Below, in pieces: positions 1-6,650 of a stretch of 9,454 nucleotides of DNA (its first letter is position 1; every line of letters starts with the position of its first letter). Origin of the DNA: Thermoplasmatales archaeon ex4484_36 (GTDB taxonomy: Archaea > Thermoplasmatota > Penumbrarchaeia > Penumbrarchaeales > EX4484-36). Under the pieces are notes generated by a model, which saw nothing but the letters and a program-made list of their open reading frames with translations, had not been told where the DNA came from and made no database searches. The DNA is taken from the NCBI GenBank assembly GCA_002254765.1, contig NJDV01000080.1:1-9454 (forward strand), given 5' to 3'. The position numbers were made by a program, and so were the translations under genes.

Positions 1-233
1 CCATAGTTACCCTGGAGGGGATAGGTCATCAAAAGTATCTGGCCATGGTAGGAGGGGTCAGTTAACGCCTCCTGATAGCCCGTCATCGATGTATTGAAAA
101 CAACCTCCCCAAAGGCCTCCCCCTCCGCCCCGAGACCTTTTCCCTCGAAAATAGAGCCGTCCTCCAGAACAAGCACTCCCTTGAACTCTTCACAGGAGGA
201 CATCGGCGGGAACCCCGTATGAGATTTGTACAT
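1..233 (-). CDS. carA: Carbamoyl-phosphate synthase small (glutaminase) subunit, N-terminal part, cut by the window edge
   Basis: The reverse strand encodes 77 residues before running off the left edge. They match the N-terminal domain of CarA: a short lead, then [20 protein letters not shown], then the conserved block [19 protein letters not shown] followed by YPLQGNYG. CarA is the glutamine amidotransferase half of carbamoyl-phosphate synthase. It passes ammonia to CarB to make carbamoyl phosphate for pyrimidine and arginine synthesis in the cytoplasm. The C-terminal glutaminase domain with its catalytic Cys lies outside the window. The start is uncertain. ATG at 233 gives MYKSHTGF, whereas ATG at 203 gives MSSCEEFK. 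Neither has a clear Shine-Dalgarno, and the TATA-like box at 246-254 would place transcription start near 224, which favours 203. The gene is divergent from L40e. Identification is very secure; only the start is open. Confidence 0.95.
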   Translation of the reverse strand, partial: MYKSHTGFPPMSSCEEFKGVLVLEDGSIFEGKGLGAEGEAFGEVVFNTSMTGYQEALTDPSYHGQILLMTYPLQGNY

Positions 234-245
234 AATAGGATGGTG

Positions 246-254
246 ATAAAAAAA
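246..254 (-). promoter_or_regulatory. TATA-like box of carA
   Basis: On the minus strand this reads TTTTTTTAT, the only strongly AT-rich element before carA. A typical archaeal spacing of about 26 bases puts transcription start near 222-226. That lies downstream of the ATG at 233 and upstream of the ATG at 203, so it bears on which start is real. No Shine-Dalgarno is visible. Confidence 0.4.
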
Positions 255-329
255 GTTTCTCTCAGCCCCCCGGATAATTCTGTTGAGTGGGTGGAAGGAA
301 CATCTCAAAGAGGTTTTCAATGAGATAGC

Positions 330-337
330 TTTATATA
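330..337 (+). promoter_or_regulatory. TATA box of the L40e gene
   Basis: TTTATATA is a textbook archaeal TATA box. It predicts transcription start near 360, about 16 bases before the L40e ATG at 376. That short leader holds AGGTG (365-369), a Shine-Dalgarno-like match 6 bases before the start codon. Confidence 0.75.
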
Positions 338-375
338 CAGGCATCATTTAGTTGGAAGTCCGGCAGGTGCTTGAG

Positions 376-525
376 ATGGCAAGGTTTCCGGAGGCTGAAA
401 GAAGACTGCTCTATAAGAAGATATGCATGAAATGCAATGCCAGAAACCCCATGAAGGCTACCCATTGCAGAAGATGCGGCTACAGGGGCTTGAGGCCCAA
501 ATCCCGGGAGAGCAGGGGTAAGTGA
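376..525 (+). CDS. rpl40e: Large-subunit ribosomal protein L40e
   Basis: This 49-residue protein begins [20 protein letters not shown], the signature start of archaeal L40e. It is a small zinc-ribbon protein of the 50S subunit, related to the ribosomal part of eukaryotic ubiquitin-L40 fusions. Four cysteines (C17, C20, C31, C34) form two CxxC knuckles (CMKC and CRRC) that would bind one zinc, followed by the basic tail [11 protein letters not shown]. Length and motifs fit the family fully. The ATG is supported by a TATA box at 330-337 and an AGGTG motif 6 bases upstream. The stop codon (523-525) directly abuts the stop of the convergent radical SAM gene (526-528), with no spacer. A T5 run at 561-565, inside the radical SAM gene, is the nearest possible termination signal. 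Confidence 0.96.
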   Translation: MARFPEAERRLLYKKICMKCNARNPMKATHCRRCGYRGLRPKSRESRGK

Positions 526-2106
526 TCAATGGGCACCTGGCCGTATACGGTGTAGACCTATTTTTACTGACTCCCCAATGCTCTTAAAGGGAGTCTTTTC
601 CGTATCCTCCTTTCCCTGAGGGTAACTCAGGTATCCGTAGTGTCTTGCAGCCCTCTCAATGGCAGATATAAAGGTCCAGTAGAATGGGATCATTAAGGTC
701 CCCCACCACCGGTCGTCAAAGTAGTCCTTTAAAATTCTTTTACCCTGCCTTATCCCATGGGTCAGGCATCTTTTGAGAAGCTCAACGTGGGCCTCAGAAA
801 GTTTATAGGCCTTGAACCAATCCCTGTCCTTAAGAAGCCCCATGGGGACGAAGAACATGGGCATTATAATGGCCTTGAAGTCCCACAGCTCATCTACAAG
901 CTCCAATGTCTTTATTATGTCATCTTCTGTCTCCTCAGGTAACCCGGTGATGAGGGTCATAGCAGGGGTCAGGTGGGTGTCCTCCATGATTCCCGCGGCC
1001 TCCACCACCAGGGATGGCCATTCCTTGGTGTCAAAGGGTTTGGCCTTGGCCGGCATAATCTTCTCTGCCAGCCGGGGCGAACCCGTTTCCACCCCGATCT
1101 CCGCCCCCCACCAACTCTGGTTTTCATCCAGCAGTATCTCCGCACACCTTGTGATTAGCTTATCGTCTCTCTCGCCTTTGACTAGGGCAGCTATGGAGGC
1201 GTGCGACCATACGAGCTTTCTATAATGCTTCTTGCCCAGCCTCATCAGTTTAAGCACCTTTTCTGCGTTCGGTATCACCCCTTTTGCGCCGTAGAGAGGA
1301 ACATCCTCGGACTGGAATATGCCATCCTTCACTCCACCCCTGACGTTCACTAAGATTTCTTTTTCTATGTTCTTATATGGTATGAACCTCAAAGGCCTTA
1401 AGGTGACGGAGCAGAACTTGCAACCTCGAGGACAGCCCCTCATAATCTCAACCATCCCGTTCACCGAGGGAGCCTTGATTGTGGGAATCTCTCTAAGCAG
1501 CGGGGCCTCCTTGGGGGGCATAGTGACCCACTCTGGGAGCTTCTCCCCCCTCAGGGCCTTTTCCACAAGCTCCACCACTATTCTCTCCCCCTCCCCCTCT
1601 ACAACGGTGTCAACCCCCCACCTCTTCCTCTCCTCCTCCCTGTAAGACCACTGCCACGCCGCAGGGCCACCAGCTATGATCTTCAGCCCTCTCTTCTTTG
1701 CCGCCCTTATCTCCGGCTTCTCCATGAACTCTTCGAAGGAGAGGGCGTTCACCGTCTTCATCTTAAATATTGAAGCGAAGGTGGAAGAGGGTGGTCCGAA
1801 GCCGAAATAATCATGGTGGGAGATAAGGAGGACCTTGGCGTTCTCAAGGTGTTTTTCCAAATGGTCAGGGTCTATGATCTGGGCATCGTACCCAGCGTTC
1901 TGAAGTGCGGCCTCTATCTTCCTCATACCGTAAGGGGCCTGCCAGGGCCTCCCCTCTGAGTCTACCTTCATTCTCGGGGCAAAAAGGTACATCCATACGC
2001 CTCTCGGAAGCAGAACGGGTGCCCCTGTAGCCCCGAATCCCAGGAACTCCTTGCCATGGTGGTTGCTTATTAGGGTTCTATCCGTGGACAGAACCACCTC
2101 GGTCAT
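526..2106 (-). CDS. B12-binding-type radical SAM enzyme, substrate unknown
   Basis: A 526-residue protein. The [4Fe-4S]-binding CxxxCxxC motif is C225-PRG-C229-KF-C232, in the context EIMRGCPRGCKFCS. Downstream radical SAM features include GAEIGVETGSPRL (334-346) and GLPEET (388-393). Residues 50-180 have the Rossmann-like pattern of a cobalamin-binding domain (AALQNAGYDAQIID, VLLISHHDYFG, LKIIAGGPAAW, VVEGEGE). I see no classic DxHxxG motif, so cobalamin binding is likely base-off or absent. The C-terminal 430-500 region is helical and aromatic (DRWWGTLMIPFYWTF), which suggests membrane or lipid contact. It is the second gene of an operon, starting 3 bases after a winged-helix regulator. GGGGTG before the ATG is a good ribosome-binding site. 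Family-level call is secure. The reaction is not known; a lipid-tailoring role of the GDGT ring synthase kind is one hypothesis, and methylation is another. Confidence 0.9.
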   Translation of the reverse strand: MTEVVLSTDRTLISNHHGKEFLGFGATGAPVLLPRGVWMYLFAPRMKVDSEGRPWQAPYGMRKIEAALQNAGYDAQIIDPDHLEKHLENAKVLLISHHDYFGFGPPSSTFASIFKMKTVNALSFEEFMEKPEIRAAKKRGLKIIAGGPAAWQWSYREEERKRWGVDTVVEGEGERIVVELVEKALRGEKLPEWVTMPPKEAPLLREIPTIKAPSVNGMVEIMRGCPRGCKFCSVTLRPLRFIPYKNIEKEILVNVRGGVKDGIFQSEDVPLYGAKGVIPNAEKVLKLMRLGKKHYRKLVWSHASIAALVKGERDDKLITRCAEILLDENQSWWGAEIGVETGSPRLAEKIMPAKAKPFDTKEWPSLVVEAAGIMEDTHLTPAMTLITGLPEETEDDIIKTLELVDELWDFKAIIMPMFFVPMGLLKDRDWFKAYKLSEAHVELLKRCLTHGIRQGKRILKDYFDDRWWGTLMIPFYWTFISAIERAARHYGYLSYPQGKEDTEKTPFKSIGESVKIGLHRIRPGAH

Positions 2107-2109
2107 AGC

Positions 2110-2520
2110 TCACACCCCTTCTATCAGCCTTCTTAGAGACCCCTCAAGGCACTTGAGCTCTTTCCTAAGCTTGTCAAGCGCCCTCTCTCCCTTATCCTCC
2201 TCGTCCAGTGTCCTGAGGAATGGTCTTATATGCCCCTCCAGAAGCTCTCTGACAAACATGTTGAAGCTCTCCGCCAGTCCCTTTGAAGGCCAGTAGACAT
2301 TCCTGCCGCCTCTGCGGGCCTTTTCCACCAGGTAATGTCTTCTTAAGCGCATAAGGGAAAGGGAGATGGAAGCGGGGCTGTAGCCGGTACTCCGAGACAG
2401 CTCTCCTGCAGTCATAGGCTCATCGGAGAGTATGAGGGCTGTCAGCACCGCACTATCGCTCTCCGAGAACCCCAATTTCTTGAGAAGGTTCTGGGTGTGA
2501 TGTGCAGCTTTACTCTTCAT
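2110..2520 (-). CDS. Winged-helix transcriptional regulator (GbsR/MarR/TrmB-like)
   Basis: A 136-residue protein. The N-terminal half is a winged helix: a helix around SESDSAVLTALILSDEP (19-35), the helix-turn-helix MTAGELSRSTGYSPASISLS (36-55), the end of the recognition helix MRLRRHYLVEKAR (57-69), and the wing RRGGRNVYWPS (69-79). The C-terminal 84-134 is charged and helical with heptad-like spacing, probably a dimerisation coiled coil. The pattern resembles GbsR-type regulators, but the ligand is unknown. The start is well supported: GAGGTG lies about 5 bases before the ATG. The stop is 3 bases from the start of the radical SAM gene, so the two are almost certainly co-transcribed. An overlapping set of AT palindromes covers the promoter, which points to autoregulation of the operon. 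DNA-binding role confident; target inferred from position. Confidence 0.88.
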   Translation of the reverse strand: MKSKAAHHTQNLLKKLGFSESDSAVLTALILSDEPMTAGELSRSTGYSPASISLSLMRLRRHYLVEKARRGGRNVYWPSKGLAESFNMFVRELLEGHIRPFLRTLDEEDKGERALDKLRKELKCLEGSLRRLIEGV

Positions 2521-2542
2521 GGAACCACCTCAGCCCTTTAAT

Positions 2543-2562
2543 ATATTTTAAAATATTTAAAA
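2543..2562 (-). promoter_or_regulatory. Palindromic AT-rich promoter/operator of the regulator-radical SAM operon
   Basis: Two palindromes overlap here. ATATTTTAAAATAT (2543-2556) is a perfect 14-bp inverted repeat. TTTTAAAATATTTAAAA (2546-2562) is a 17-bp near-palindrome with 7 of 8 arms pairing. They lie 23-42 bases before the regulator ATG at 2520, where the TATA box must be, since no other TATA candidate is near. A dimeric winged-helix protein bound here would exclude TBP/TFB. The operator role is inferred from symmetry and position. Confidence 0.6.
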
Positions 2563-2639
2563 CCTGTGAAGAACCGACTGAGTAATCAAGAGCATTGAAA
2601 GAGCTGATAAGATGGCAGAGAGGCGATGTTAAGGAGGGA

Positions 2640-2720
2640 AAGAGATATTGAAAAAAGAGTTGCGGAAAGAAAAGAGGGGGTGGTCAGAGAAAAAGAAAGG
2701 GGGGAAAGGGGATGAGAGAA
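2640..2720 (-). terminator. Probable T-rich terminator region of the surface-protein gene
   Basis: Downstream of the stop at 2722-2724 the transcribed strand becomes almost purely pyrimidine, with several T-runs (CTTTCTTTTTCTCT, TCTTTTCTTT, ACTCTTTTTT). Archaeal RNA polymerase terminates at such T-tracts without needing a hairpin. The rest of the 2563-2720 gap shows no gene that I can support. Confidence 0.5.
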
Positions 2721-2721
2721 A

Positions 2722-3522
2722 TCATTCTTCTTCTATTCCCTCCCCTTTCTTCCTGGTGAAGATATACACCAGAAGGGCCAATACTAGAAGCACTACGACT
2801 ACGATAATGATCATCGCTGCAGTGCCTACTCCCTCCCTCTCTTTAGGCTGCTTAAGCTCTCCGGAGAAAGCTGGTGCAATGTTCTCACCGCCTTCGCTGG
2901 TTGAGAAGTGATAAGAATACTTTCTGCCCTCTTCGAACCTCTCTTCAGATATCTCTGCGTGGTAGACCCCCGGACTCTTCTCAGTCAGTTTGAACGACCC
3001 CACACCCTCTATCACGATGTAGATGGTGCTGTTAGGAGTGGCCTCAACATCCACAACCCAGTTCCCGTCCTGAATCTTCACCTCAGCGGAGGTTATGTTC
3101 ACCTTGGGGGTGGGGCCGGGCCCGGGGGGTACACCTCCCCCTTCTATCACCACCCTCAGAACGGCGGATGTCTCAAGCTCCCCGTCGCTCACCACGATTA
3201 CAGGGTAGACTGTGTGCAGGGTTGTATTTGAAGGAAAGAGGAAGGTGACGGAAGTGCCGTTCACTGTGGCATAGGTGCAATTCATCACCCGTACGGTGAG
3301 GTTTTTAATTGGTGTCTCCACATCTCCTATTATTGATGAGAGGTTGAGGGTGTAGTTCTCTCCTGCCCTCACCGTGACATTCCAATCCCCGGGTGCGTTT
3401 ATGAAGGGGGCATCGTTCACCGCTGTGACATTCACCGAGAGGGTGACCTTTGTGCTCGCCCCGCTGAGGTCTGTTGCGGTGACTTCAACGGTTCCATTGC
3501 CGTAATAGTTCTCCCTGGCGGA
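2722..3522 (-). CDS. Surface protein, C-terminal part after a frameshift: Ig/cadherin-like domains and membrane anchor
   Basis: This is the C-terminal continuation of the gene starting at 4804, in another frame. It begins reading as SARENYYGNGTVEVTATDLS, followed by a cadherin/Ig-like module containing the characteristic TAVNDAP. A second beta-rich stretch ends at VVIEGGG. A Pro-Gly linker (VPPGPGPTP) leads to another Ig-like domain. The end is a single transmembrane helix (AAMIIIVVVVLLVLALLVYI) and a basic-acidic cytoplasmic tail, RKKGEGIEEE. Many NxS/T sequons suggest N-glycosylation outside the cell. An ATG in this frame at 3570 exists, but it overlaps the upstream frame and gives no signal peptide, so a separate gene is unlikely. 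The module would hold the beta-helix domain on the cell surface. Whether the break is real or a sequence error cannot be told here. Confidence 0.8.
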   Translation of the reverse strand, partial: SARENYYGNGTVEVTATDLSGASTKVTLSVNVTAVNDAPFINAPGDWNVTVRAGENYTLNLSSIIGDVETPIKNLTVRVMNCTYATVNGTSVTFLFPSNTTLHTVYPVIVVSDGELETSAVLRVVIEGGGVPPGPGPTPKVNITSAEVKIQDGNWVVDVEATPNSTIYIVIEGVGSFKLTEKSPGVYHAEISEERFEEGRKYSYHFSTSEGGENIAPAFSGELKQPKEREGVGTAAMIIIVVVVLLVLALLVYIFTRKKGEGIEEE

Positions 3523-4804
3523 TAGCGGTTGCGGTGAAGGAATACTTTGGTGCACGGCCTCCCGAGGCATCCCAAATATAGACGGGCATCTTAAGCAAGG
3601 TCCACCCCACAGGGAGGGTGTCGTTGAAAAGAACCTTCCTCTTTTCCGCTGTGACGGTCAGGTGTGCACCTTCAAGAGGTGTGCTCAAAGGCTCATCTAT
3701 TACCGTTATGTTCACATCGTCTTGGAGGATGAGAGTGGCATTGTCCCCGGATACCTGCACACCGAAGAAATCAAAGTCTATATGGTAAAGGTCTACCACG
3801 AGCCCCTCCGGGCCGCTAGCGTCCTCTATAGCGATGGCATCCTCTTCTGATGACATAAGTGAGACGTTCGTTAGGCTGATCTTACCGTCAGCAACGAGCT
3901 GAAGTGCCCCAGATACGGAAAAGATCTGAAGGTTACTAAGGGTGAGATTGTGGCAAATGGCGGGACCCAACGAATATATGGCCTTTCCCGCCTCGGCGAT
4001 AAGCCCGTAGGAGATGTCCACCATATTGAGGTTCCCATAGAGGGCAATGCCGCTCTCAAGCACCCCTGCATCGCTCTTTTCCAGAAGGAAACGGCCGATA
4101 GTTATCTGGGAGTTATCCCTCTCCAGGTATATCCCGGCCGCACCGCTGATCACGATGTCTAGGTCGTGCAAGGTCACGTTATTGCAGGCTCTCAGGTGGA
4201 TGGCGGAACTTACCTCCCCCCTAGCTTTTATGTATCCAACATCCAGACTATCTACACTATCCAGCAGCACGGCATCCTGTGTGATATTCGCGAAAGTGAG
4301 TCTCATGATACTGGACTCCTCCACGGGGGTGGTATGGACGACAAGACCTGCCGAGCTGTTAGCGATGTAGCCGTAATCCAGTGTGATAGCCGCCCCTGAG
4401 AAGCTTATGGCAGTCTCGGTGTTCACAATGGAGAAGTGCGTCCCTGTGATCTTGCCGCCTTCCAGGACCCTGATGCCCTTCCAGAACACCTCTTCATTTG
4501 AGGGTACAAAGGATATGATGCCATCCTCCTCTCCTCTGAGCTCCAGAGTACCCTTCACCGTGATGATGGAACTGGAGTCTGTGTACAGCGTGGTGCCTGA
4601 AGTGACCACCAGAGTGCCCTCGGTCTCTATCGTGACATTCCCTAGTATGTAGGAGCTCGCTGAGGTCTCGAAATATGTGTCAATAACTCCCTGAAGAATC
4701 GGAGGCATCCTGGTTTTCTCACCAAAAGAATCGCCTGCAATCAGAGGAAGCGCAGCAAGCAACATAACAGCAGCAACCATAAGACTTACGCTGCTCGCCC
4801 TCAT
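3485..4804 (-). CDS. Secreted parallel beta-helix surface protein, N-terminal part (frameshifted before its C-terminus)
   Basis: An open frame extends back to 4861, but the start is the ATG at 4804: GGAGGTGA sits 5 bases upstream and the product then begins with a clean signal peptide (MRASSVSLMVAAVMLLAALP, cleavage near LIAGDS). About 390 residues of short beta-strand repeats follow (for example ITVKGTLELRG, NNVTLHDLDIVISGAAGIYL, KISLTNVSLMSSEEDAIAIE), the pattern of a right-handed parallel beta-helix. Many NxS/T sequons are present. The frame ends in a 12-residue tail (IRQGELLRQWNR) unlike the rest. Shifting by one base near 3523 instead continues into TVEVTATDLSG and a membrane anchor. The joined protein would be about 693 residues: exported, glycosylated and anchored at its C-terminus. 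It is probably a cell-envelope protein that binds or modifies carbohydrate, or serves adhesion. Catalytic residues are not recognisable. Confidence 0.82.
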   Translation of the reverse strand: MRASSVSLMVAAVMLLAALPLIAGDSFGEKTRMPPILQGVIDTYFETSASSYILGNVTIETEGTLVVTSGTTLYTDSSSIITVKGTLELRGEEDGIISFVPSNEEVFWKGIRVLEGGKITGTHFSIVNTETAISFSGAAITLDYGYIANSSAGLVVHTTPVEESSIMRLTFANITQDAVLLDSVDSLDVGYIKARGEVSSAIHLRACNNVTLHDLDIVISGAAGIYLERDNSQITIGRFLLEKSDAGVLESGIALYGNLNMVDISYGLIAEAGKAIYSLGPAICHNLTLSNLQIFSVSGALQLVADGKISLTNVSLMSSEEDAIAIEDASGPEGLVVDLYHIDFDFFGVQVSGDNATLILQDDVNITVIDEPLSTPLEGAHLTVTAEKRKVLFNDTLPVGWTLLKMPVYIWDASGGRAPKYSFTATAIRQGELLRQWNR

Positions 4805-4875
4805 TTTCTCACCTCCATCAACTTTTTTTAAATCTTCTGGCCACTTTCCCGTAAATACCATCTAAAGAGAACTAC

Positions 4876-4882
4876 TATAAAA
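4876..4882 (-). promoter_or_regulatory. TATA box of the surface-protein gene
   Basis: On the minus strand this reads TTTTATA. Transcription start is predicted near 4853, giving a leader of about 48 bases that ends in GGAGGTGA before the ATG at 4804. This supports 4804 rather than 4861 as the start, because the 4861 ATG would lie upstream of the transcript. Confidence 0.55.
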
Positions 4883-4990
4883 GGATTACTCACACCTGCA
4901 GAGGCTTAGCCTGGGGTCCTTCCTCTCCACATCCCTCAAAAATGGCTATTCCCTCCCAATGTATATGGATAGAAAGGGGGGAAAGAAATT

Positions 4991-5011
4991 CTTATATTTC
5001 CTTTTATTATA
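4991..5011 (+). promoter_or_regulatory. TATA-like elements of the M48 protease gene
   Basis: CTTATATTT (4991-4999) and TTTTATTATA (5002-5011) are two overlapping candidates. They predict transcription start between about 5021 and 5033, then GGGAGG about 8 bases before the ATG at 5046. They lie inside the upstream in-frame extension from 4959, which argues that the extension is not translated. Confidence 0.5.
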
Positions 5012-5045
5012 CGTCAGGTTGAAGCAGTGTTGGGAGGACTTGAGA

Positions 5046-6074
5046 ATGGGACTTAAAACAAGAATGTTTCTGGCAATCTCACTGCTCTTCGGCATACTTT
5101 TTGCTTTCTTTATGGGCCTAACTTATTACTTTTACTACGTAGGGGCCATAGGTGGAATATGGATTATAATAATTCCGGTAGCGCTTGCAGTGGCTATTGT
5201 GCTCCTTCAATGGGCCCTCTCCCCCCTTATTCTCAAGTGGATCTACAAGATAGAGTGGGTGGCTGGTTACACCCCCGAGATAGACACCTATATTGAGGAT
5301 GTCGTGAGAAAGTACAACATCAAAAAGCCCACTCTAGGCATTATCAGAGATGGCAATCCCAACGCCTTCTGTTTCGGTTGGACTCGAAACAAAAGTTTCC
5401 TAGTGATCACGGAGGGCATCCTCCGCTACTGTGATGAGGATGAGGCCAAGGCTGTGGTGGGTCACGAGCTGGGGCATATAGCACACAATGACTTTGTTGT
5501 AATGACCATAGTAGCTGCGGTCCCCTTGATCTTCTACGTAATCTTTAGGGGAGCCATTGCTCTCCTTCGTGCCAGCGGAAGGAGCAGGGGCAAGTCATCC
5601 GGATACGCTGCTATGGCAGCTATAGTGGTAGCTGCCGTTTCCTTTGTCATCTATTTGTTGAGCCAGCTTGTGGCGCTTCTCATCAGCAGATACAGAGAGT
5701 ACTGGGCCGACAGGTTCTCGGCCGAGACCACGGGAGATCCCAGCAAGCTCTCGAGCGCACTTGTAAAGATAGCATACGGACTGGCCGTTGAAGGAGGTGG
5801 AGGAAAGGCGGAGAAGGGTCACAGAAGGTATGAGAACGCCCTTATGATCTTGGTGAACGCCACTGCCGGTATGGGTTTTGCGGACAAAGAGAGGATAAAG
5901 AAGGCTATGGCATGGGACCTCTGGAATCCGTGGGCATTCTTCCTCGAGCTGAAGAGCACACACCCGCTCCCTGCCAAGAGGATCGTTGAGTTGGACCGCC
6001 TGGCGGAGAAGATGGGAAAGCTCCCCTTCATAAAATTTGAAGACGTCCGGAGTCCTACTGGGACGAGTTCATAG
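5046..6074 (+). CDS. Membrane M48 (HtpX-like) zinc metalloprotease, main part, frameshifted near its end
   Basis: A 342-residue reading from the ATG at 5046, chosen over 4959 because GGGAGG precedes it and the promoter lies in between. Two N-terminal membrane helices (8-24, 36-56) are followed by the M48 catalytic domain. The zinc motif is HELGH (H140, E141, H144), with the third ligand Glu in REYWAD (E218). NPNAFCFG (104-111) and HPLPAKRI (306-313) are typical HtpX motifs. Two more membrane helices lie between the HELGH and the EYWAD (150-170, 188-213). HtpX-type proteases cut damaged or unfolded membrane proteins. After FEDV the frame gives RSPTGTSS and a stop, while the -1 frame reads PESYWDEFIEDVLVSNLW and continues as a membrane hairpin. 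The gene is therefore split by a one-base loss. All catalytic residues lie in this first part. Confidence 0.92.
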   Translation: MGLKTRMFLAISLLFGILFAFFMGLTYYFYYVGAIGGIWIIIIPVALAVAIVLLQWALSPLILKWIYKIEWVAGYTPEIDTYIEDVVRKYNIKKPTLGIIRDGNPNAFCFGWTRNKSFLVITEGILRYCDEDEAKAVVGHELGHIAHNDFVVMTIVAAVPLIFYVIFRGAIALLRASGRSRGKSSGYAAMAAIVVAAVSFVIYLLSQLVALLISRYREYWADRFSAETTGDPSKLSSALVKIAYGLAVEGGGGKAEKGHRRYENALMILVNATAGMGFADKERIKKAMAWDLWNPWAFFLELKSTHPLPAKRIVELDRLAEKMGKLPFIKFEDVRSPTGTSS

Positions 6075-6625
6075 AGGACGTGCTGGTCTCCAACCTGTGG
6101 GTCTTCTCCTTCCCACTTTCACTGCTGGTCTTCCTCTACAGCGACTTTACAAAGGCGGTGGGCACCTTTTTCGTTTCCTTGGGCGTTTTCATCCTTATCT
6201 ACTTCCTCACGCTGAAGTACCCCTTCTCCTTCAAGAAGAGGAATGTAGGAGAGCTTCTGGAGGACGTGAAGGTTTCCCCGGTCAGGAGCAGGCCAGTTAT
6301 ACTTAAAGGAAGGATCATCGGAAGAGGCGTCCCGGGGCTCTTCTACTCGGAGGATCTAAAACTGGATGACGGGACGGGTCTCGTCCTTCTGGACTACCAC
6401 CAGATAGCCAATTTCATTGACTTCCTTGTGGGAGTATTTGCCACGGAGGAGAAGATAGGTCAAGAGGTTGAGGTATGGGGTTGGTACAGGAGGAAAATCA
6501 TCCCCTATGTGGAGATATACAAGATGAAGATAGGAGGCAGGTGGAAGAAGATATACACTCAGAAGCTGTACTATGCAGTAGCTGCTCTGTTAGCCCTGCT
6601 GGGGGTACCTTTCTTCCTGCTTTAG
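6047..6625 (+). CDS. C-terminal part of the M48 protease: membrane hairpin plus OB-like domain (other frame)
   Basis: The frame opens at 6041 after a TGA at 6038-6040 and encodes ESYWDEFIEDVLVSNLW. A pair of membrane helices follows (VFSFPLSLLVFLYS and VGTFFVSLGVFILIYFLTL), then about 120 soluble residues and a final hydrophobic helix (YYAVAALLALLGVPFFLL). The soluble part (RPVILKGRIIGRGVPGLFYS, LDDGTGLVLLDY, EVEVWGWYRR) resembles the beta-rich, OB-fold-like tail that I associate with archaeal M48 proteins. If translated alone, the first start codon is GTG at 6080, giving 181 residues. That has no ribosome-binding site and would begin in the middle of a conserved stretch. I take it as the rest of the upstream gene, giving about 526 residues when joined. 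The tail may regulate or position the protease; that role is inferred. Confidence 0.78.
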   Translation, partial: PESYWDEFIEDVLVSNLWVFSFPLSLLVFLYSDFTKAVGTFFVSLGVFILIYFLTLKYPFSFKKRNVGELLEDVKVSPVRSRPVILKGRIIGRGVPGLFYSEDLKLDDGTGLVLLDYHQIANFIDFLVGVFATEEKIGQEVEVWGWYRRKIIPYVEIYKMKIGGRWKKIYTQKLYYAVAALLALLGVPFFLL

Positions 6626-6650
6626 ACCGAAAGGGGAGATGGCGGGTTGC

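Noticed and set aside
541..550. Perfect palindrome CCGTATACGG near the end of the radical SAM gene, followed by a T5 run
   Set aside because: As a hairpin it has only a 3-bp stem and it lies in coding sequence. A terminator role for L40e is possible but too weak to call.
2648..2911. Plus-strand frame with a Lys/Glu/Gly-rich start
   Set aside because: It comes from the purine-rich tract and the antisense of the surface-protein gene; no domain, promoter or ribosome-binding site.
3108..3140. GC-rich palindromic stretch (GGCCGGGCCCGGGG) that could be a hairpin
   Set aside because: It encodes the Pro-Gly linker VPPGPGPTP of the surface protein; the symmetry follows from the codons used.
4805..4861. 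Longer start of the surface protein (MVFTGKWPEDL...)
   Set aside because: It places 19 charged residues before the signal peptide and lies at or before the predicted transcription start. GGAGGTGA points to the ATG at 4804.
4959..5045. N-terminal extension of the M48 protease (MYMDRKGG...)
   Set aside because: It overlaps the TATA-like elements, and GGGAGG marks the ATG at 5046, where a normal HtpX-type N-terminal membrane helix begins.
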